NCBI GenBank assembly: GCA_003586115.2
Contig: QVOM02000116.1
Coordinates: 38,074,128 to 38,138,127 of the forward strand
Source of the DNA: Salvator merianae
Taxonomy: Eukaryota > Chordata > Lepidosauria > Squamata > Teiidae
Reading direction: 5' to 3'
Length of the DNA stretch: 64,000 bases
The position numbers and the translations under genes were made by a program. Under the pieces are notes generated by a model. It worked only from the letters and a program-made list of their open reading frames with translations, had not been told where the DNA came from and did no database searches. Below, piece by piece: positions 58,761 to 64,000 of the stretch; positions within the stretch are counted from its first letter, which is position 1; the number at the start of each line of letters is the position of its first letter.

Positions 58761-60022
58761 CTGTGGGGCATATTGGGGACATGGGTGCATGGGAGTGGGG
58801 GGAACACAGGGGTGGTTAGTGTTCAGGGCATGAGGGGCATGCAACTCATAGCTGTATCAGGGGACCCAGGGGGATCCATTTCAGTTGTGGTTCCCCACCC
58901 ACCAGCTGTCCTGAAGGCAGGAGCTGTCTGAGGGGCAAGGGTTGCTAGCCAGGCCACCTCCTCTGGTCCACCCCATGCAGCAACTGGTAGTTAAAAGAGC
59001 TTCCTTTCCTGCTGCCGCTTACCCCACTGCAGCCCATGGGGCATAAAAATCTCCCAAAGGGCAGTGGCAGCCCAACACTAACCACTACATTATATTAGCT
59101 ACATTTGTGTATAGGAGTCATACTGGGTGGAAAAAGTAGTTACATATATAGCCACAGTCTGTCTGTCCATCCACACACCACACCCGTTCTTAGACGTGAA
59201 ACTAGGGAAATTGTAGTCCTTCAGAGAATCGGGCCATAAAAGCATCAAAGGGAACTTGGAAGTCATCTTGTCCCCCCAGCAGTCACTGACATGGGTGAAC
59301 AAAAGCAGGAACTCCTTTCCCCCCAATCCCCAGGTTGTGTAGTTTGTCATTCCAGTGAGATCAAATAAAGATTTGCCAAAAGCACACAGACTTCAAATGA
59401 AACCCATGATCCAGTGTTTGGTGAGAGGAGAGGTTACTACCTGCACCTATTTGTGTTGGCTGCTACTGAGTCCAACGCTTGAGCGTAGCTCTCAGTCCAT
59501 AAATGTATGGAGCTGCATTTTATAATCCACATTTCAAGGGGAGAAAGTCATACCTGCTATTTGCCTTCAAATTTCCAGAGGGCTTTTTAAACATTTAAAG
59601 GCTGCAGAAATGGTCTCAAAAGAGATTGTGGACTGAAAGCAGGCTACTTCGTCCACCTCTGCTTCAGGTAAACCTGCATTCCAAGAAAAGGTGAGGCTAG
59701 GGAAAAACAAGTCTCAACACATCAAACAGATGTCTGAAGCTTTGGTGTAACTCTTCCTGCCACGCATCTCTTTCTGTTGAAGAACATGAGTTTTCCCTTG
59801 ATTTATATTTATTATGTAGGGTTTGTGGTATTTATTCAGTTCCAAGTGTGAAAGCAACAATGTATTTACTCCAAAATTTGCTGAAGACTAGCATGGCCAG
59901 CCTAAAACTGAAATAAGCCATTTAAAGGCCTTGTTCTTACCCACTTGCTTTTAAATATAGTCATGTATGCATTCTTTATCAGATTGCTAAACCCCTGTAG
60001 TCTTCAAGGCCAGTTTGCTAAT
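58761..60022. other. No recognisable feature
   Basis: Nothing supportable seen. Confidence 0.5.
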
Positions 60023-60025
60023 TTT

Positions 60026-60310
60026 GGCCACATCACCACTAACCATTGAAGGCATCCGCCGCTGTCCAAAACAATGCTCACTGTTGTGGTATCCCCATTT
60101 GCAGTGGCAGCAGGCGCCTTGCCACGATCATGCCACTCCCTTTCCAGAAGCAGCATTGCTGAAGGCACAATTTTGAACCCTGAATGGAGGCACTGCTGCT
60201 GAAAAGACACTTCCTCACTTGAAAATGGAGACACAGGGGGCATTTTTTTCCAGCAGCAATCTTTGGTGCCTTTTCAGAAGCTGCTTCACCAGGTAAGTGG
60301 AGACCCAGCC
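60026..60310 (-). mobile_element. MITE (group F), reverse orientation
   Basis: Left end GGCCACATCACCACTAACC; reverse complement of the right end GGCTGGGTCTCCACTTACC. Its reverse complement aligns in order with 22219-22477 (tctccattttcaag…, cagtgcctccattca, caaaattgtgcc). Flanks TTT and TGT. The right end carries CAGGTAAGT (60290-60298). Confidence 0.6.
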
Positions 60311-60311
60311 T

Positions 60312-60398
60312 GTGTCTCATTACACAGCAAAGGCACCTTAATCAGAGCAGTGGACAGTGGTCTCACTTAAGATGCCTTTGCTGCATAATGGAGATACA
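60312..60398. repeat. Fold-back repeat adjoining the group F element
   Basis: The left arm (60312-60341, core cagcaaaggcaccttaa) pairs with 60367-60398 (core ttaagatgcctttgctg). The outer ends (tctcatta / taatggaga) resemble group G termini. Loop about 25 bp. Confidence 0.7.
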
Positions 60399-60404
60399 GC
60401 CACA

Positions 60405-60883
60405 GTTGCAACACGTTCAGTGGAAACCATACAAACAGATCATCCACAGATGCTGTAATCACATTCCTTCATATTCCTGAGCACTATTTGCTGACATTTC
60501 GTAAAAGTATGGATACCATAGTCCCAAAATTTGTCTGCAGAAGCCCAGGGTGCCAGTTTCCAAGCAGCACAGCTCTCTGGCTTTTAGTAGGGCTGGATGG
60601 AAAATGGAGGAAGTAAGCCAACCTTGATACCACCATCCCTCTTTGGGTTGAACAGCAGCAAGCACCCTTGGAGTGGGCTTTTCCACCCTGCAAAAAGGAA
60701 GCCTCCAAGGGTACGTACTGCCCTCTAAAACAAGCTGCAGGACCAATGGGTTTGCGGATGTGTAGTTGGTGTGCTCCTCAAGCACCTTCCTTGTAGCCTT
60801 TTTCAGCCATGTGAATGGAGCCTAAGTTAGTATGGGAAATGTTAGTCTTCAAACAATAGTTTGCTATTGATAGTGGAATTTTA
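60405..60883. other. No recognisable feature
   Basis: Nothing supportable seen. Confidence 0.45.
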
Positions 60884-61270
60884 GGGTGGATTCGCACTTA
60901 CCTCTTCAATCCTGGGACAGGGCAGACCCTCTGTCCCAGGATACACAATCTGTCCCAACAAGAACAAGTTGCTACTGGTGCAGAACATGGCTGTCCGCAT
61001 TGGGACAGCCTTTCCTGTGCCGGTCCCCATACCAGCTTTGAAGCCCACAGCAGCTTTGTAGCCAGTGCTGGGACCTCTACTTCCTGACCTTCAGAGCTCC
61101 TTGGGGATCCATTTTGGCAGTGCACTCTGTTGCACCACCAAAAAGGATCCCCCATGGTATACCAGACCACTAAGGTGTGCCTTCCACACACTTCTGTGGT
61201 CTGGTATACTCCTAGCATGCTGATAGACCTCGATGTTCAGGTCTACCAGTTTTCCTTGCCCCAGAGGGTG
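60884..61270. mobile_element. MITE with group terminus, right end uncertain
   Basis: The left end GGGTGGATTCGCACTTACC, preceded by TTA, is a group terminus. Interior inverted words (atcctgggacag / ctgtcccaggat at 60910-60960; ccatggtataccagaccac / gtggtctggtata at 61153-61215) suggest a structured MITE. No matching right end. Confidence 0.5.
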
Positions 61271-62893
61271 GAGCATCATCACAGATGCTGGCATTTCTTT
61301 CTTTTAGATATTTATTAAACAGGTAAATACATGACCGTCAGTGGAACAGTATGCAATATATTACAATAACAACTGGATTCATTTGAAAAGTTACAAGTCA
61401 TCAAAGTGTACCTAACTTAATATTTTAAAAGTATGCTTGTTTAAACTTTGAGAGTGCAAGTGTTTCCTGATCATGGAACTGCTTAAATGTAATCAATTTG
61501 TTCAAACAATGGAATCCAAACTTTAATGATTGACAGTTTCTTAGGAATTGCTTGCATTTTATAAAATTGTAAATCCATCATAAATTCATCCCCAAAAAGA
61601 ATTCCCAAAGAATGCTGTACCATTCCATTATATCTAATTTAATCAGCATATTTCCAATTGTGAAGTATGAGTAACTGAGCTGCACTTATCATTTATTTTA
61701 TTAATTGCTTGTTCTCTGAGTTTAAGTTATTCCCGGAAATGATTTTTCAAGAGTGTCACTTCCTAAGTGATCTGAATAGGTTGAATTCATATCATCTTTA
61801 TCTCTTTTTCAGTTTTTTTTCCAAAACACATTCATCAGGTCATAGTATCACCACATATGGGTATGACACCCTTTTTGAGGACAACTAATCCAGCAGCATG
61901 ATGAGAACATTTTATCAATGCTGTTTTTCACCACCACTTCTTGCCTCATCCACAGAGAACCTATGGAACTTCAGAGAATCTTCTAAGATGCTTTGGAAAA
62001 TCTATCGAGAGTCTACAGATCTTTGAGTCATATCTTCAAGGACTGCTTTCGGGTTGTTCCTTCCTTTCAAGTGATGGGACAATGCAGTGCAGGAATGACA
62101 CAAGCTAAAGCTATGACCAGCCCTGAGGATGGGGGCTAACTGTAGCTGTCTGTTTGGGTGCTGATTCCAACAGTTCGAGTCAGCTTGTCCAGAGGAGATG
62201 ACTTAACTAAGGAATGTTTGGATGAAACCCATATGTAGGTTTTCCAACCCTTGGGAGAAATTTCCTGCATTGCTTTTTTCAGTTATGGTTTTAGTTATAG
62301 AAAACTCTCCATCCTAACTATTTAGAAGTTTTGCTTTACCCAAACCCCATAGCAGTATTGTTTATACAAACGTTCCCAATGAAAACATCTCACTTCTGTG
62401 ATCTACCAGTGTAGCACATTTAGTTAGGTAGAAGCAAGGAATGAAGTGTCCTGGGATTTTGGTCTGACTGCCAAAGAACTGGAACTCTCAGATATCTTTT
62501 CTTATCTTTTTTTTACTTCCAGGTAACTAATTTGTAAGTGCATTTCCAAAAGGTGCACTGAGCTCAGATCAATTGAATTGAACTTACAACCCTCCATGGC
62601 ACAGAGAAAGGGAAAAAGAGGGTTTGGGATTTTCATTGCCAACTTCAGTAGCACATGTGCAAAACAAAGCACAATTCCATAAAAGACCATCATTTGTAGT
62701 ATGATATATTTGCTTGTTTTGCATCAGTTTCAAAGGCTGAACCCACACGAGGCCACAACAGCCACTAGAGGGGCAAGTGGGCAACTGAAGCAGTATGCGA
62801 ATGCTGTATACCTCACAGTGGCTCCTGTCCTCCAGAAGAACCCTGGTGAGGAATCCCCTTCTTCCAGTACTGGCTGCCCATTTCCCATCTCTG
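61271..62893. other. No recognisable feature
   Basis: Nothing supportable seen. Confidence 0.5.
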
Positions 62894-63036
62894 CTTTAGC
62901 TTAGTGTTTCTCAAGCTGTGTTGGTCTTCCAGGTTTACCTGAACAGCATCCAGCATTTCACTCCTAGCATTCTGTGACAACCCCAGTTGTGCAGGAACAT
63001 CTGGAGGACCATGGTTTGAGTACCACTGTTTTGGCT
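62894..63036. mobile_element. Old hAT MITE
   Basis: The element proper is 62902-63028. Left end TAGTGTTTCTCAAGCTGTG (first base mutated from C); reverse complement of the right end CAGTGGTACTCAAACCATGG. Flanks CTTTAGCT and TTTTGGCT agree at six of eight positions. Confidence 0.7.
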
Positions 63037-63560
63037 GAACTGGTTTCATTGAGCTGCATATGTAGTACACAGATTTTCTTATTAGAACACTTGTAATGGC
63101 CCTCGTTTCAAAAGAGTTGCTCCTTGTTGTAAAGCACTTTTAAATGCCATTCTGTGAAAATGCAGGGCATGAACATTTCGAAAAGGGATAAATCACAAAT
63201 AAGCTGCTCCTTTTTTTAAAGGAGAATTTTCATTCCTCTGAGAGATGAGCCAATGTCAAGTTAAATTTCGAACTAAAACTCGCCAAATTCAGTGAAAAAT
63301 TATGCAACTATGCAAATTATGCAGTTTGTGGAGAACAGATAGCTTTGCAAGCCACTTGTTTTTAATCCCTGCAGCCAAACCACATATGCTTGTCCAGATT
63401 TCTGTGGTAATTTTTCTTATGGCAGTGCTGGGTGTCCTAAAACTGTAACATTGTACTACACGATTATTTTCATTTTTCAGATCCCCCTTCAAACGCACAA
63501 ATGCCGTCAGATTTTGTTTCTCTTGCTCTTTCCTATGGATGTGGCTGCATTTGTAAAAAC
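63037..63560. other. No recognisable feature
   Basis: Nothing supportable seen. Confidence 0.5.
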
Positions 63561-63708
63561 CAGTGCACTTCTGTTTTTTAGGCCTAATCAGATTTCCATA
63601 TAACTGTTATGATTTTAGCTCTTTTTATTCTGTATGTTATGCAAACTGCTCCAAGGTTATATTTTAATGGGAAGCACTATATTAATATTTCAAATAAATA
63701 AATGTGAA
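63561..63708 (+). mobile_element. L2 LINE tail with internal deletion
   Basis: tgcacttctgttttttaggc is identical to the L2 copy at 8349-8370, then the sequence skips the rest of the ORF end and resumes at 'gattttagct.tttttattct', 'tgctccaaggttatatttta' and 'aaataaataaatg'. Same subfamily as 8285-8545. Confidence 0.7.
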
Positions 63709-64000
63709 TAAAGCCATTAAATATAATAGTGATGGAGCAGGAGCAGCCCCTAGATTGGGAGAGCAAGGTGAAGGGGAGAGGTTCCTATGGAAAGCCACCC
63801 TATGTTCCCCCTGAGCTGTGTTTTGATCTGTGGTCGATCTAAGCATAATTCATGGAGTTCAAGGCCATATCTCCAAGGATAGGCCTCCAAGTTTTGATAA
63901 AGGTTTCTCCTGGCTTCAGGCAGTCTCAGAAAGGGGTTTGACACCTCCACTGTCATCCCTGAAGACGCCATTTTGAAGTCTTCACTCGGAGGACCTCCTT
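63709..64000. other. No recognisable feature
   Basis: Nothing supportable seen to the window end. Confidence 0.5.

Overview
This 64 kb window looks like non-coding nuclear DNA of a squamate reptile (lizard or snake). Three things point there: CR1 ends carrying the (ATTCTATG)n octamer tail; L2 reverse-transcriptase and tail fragments beside a BovB (RTE) fragment and a reptile-type L1 ORF2 end; and many short DNA transposons. CR1, L2, BovB, L1 and abundant hAT/Harbinger-like MITEs together are typical of squamates. The species cannot be fixed from this sequence. I found no protein-coding gene, no intact RNA gene, no CRISPR array and no prokaryotic operon. Nearly all open reading frames are chance ones of 60-130 codons; the longest lie inside transposons (a CR1 ORF2 end near 27.4-27.74 kb, MITEs near 26.6-27.0 and 36.6-37.1 kb). 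The window is intergenic DNA or the inside of a very long intron.

Layout: 0-9 kb has two old hAT elements (74-380, 2995-3809), a tRNA-Ala-like scrap (about 2.9 kb), a MITE with a TAT target-site duplication (5776-6274), an L2 end and a perfect 119-bp palindrome (8544-8662). 10-21 kb is MITE-rich: a CpG-rich 598-bp element (10573-11170), a 434-bp element (12526-12959), a 341-bp element (14144-14484), an old element near 17 kb, and a back-to-back pair at 20.18-20.87 kb. 22-31 kb holds L2 tails, an L2 reverse-transcriptase fragment, two MITEs (25.8-27.0 kb), a CR1 end, and an L1 fragment inserted into another MITE. 31-36.7 kb is the quietest part. At 36719-37790 lies a 1.07 kb Harbinger-like element with a TTA duplication. 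38.9-46 kb has further MITEs, including one split by a GC-rich hAT element with an exact 8-bp duplication (43248-43556). 47-64 kb contains CR1, BovB with a nested repeat tail, several hATs, fold-back MITEs and an L2 tail.

Nothing here works together as a pathway. The unifying theme is DNA-transposon biology: internally different MITE families share one terminal sequence, roughly GGSCNNTTYNGCACTTACC, and 3-bp target-site duplications. This fits mobilisation by one PIF/Harbinger-like transposase supplied from elsewhere; no transposase gene lies in the window. Read outward, several of these termini carry a consensus 5' splice donor. Family names rest on recognition of motifs, termini and duplications, without database searches.
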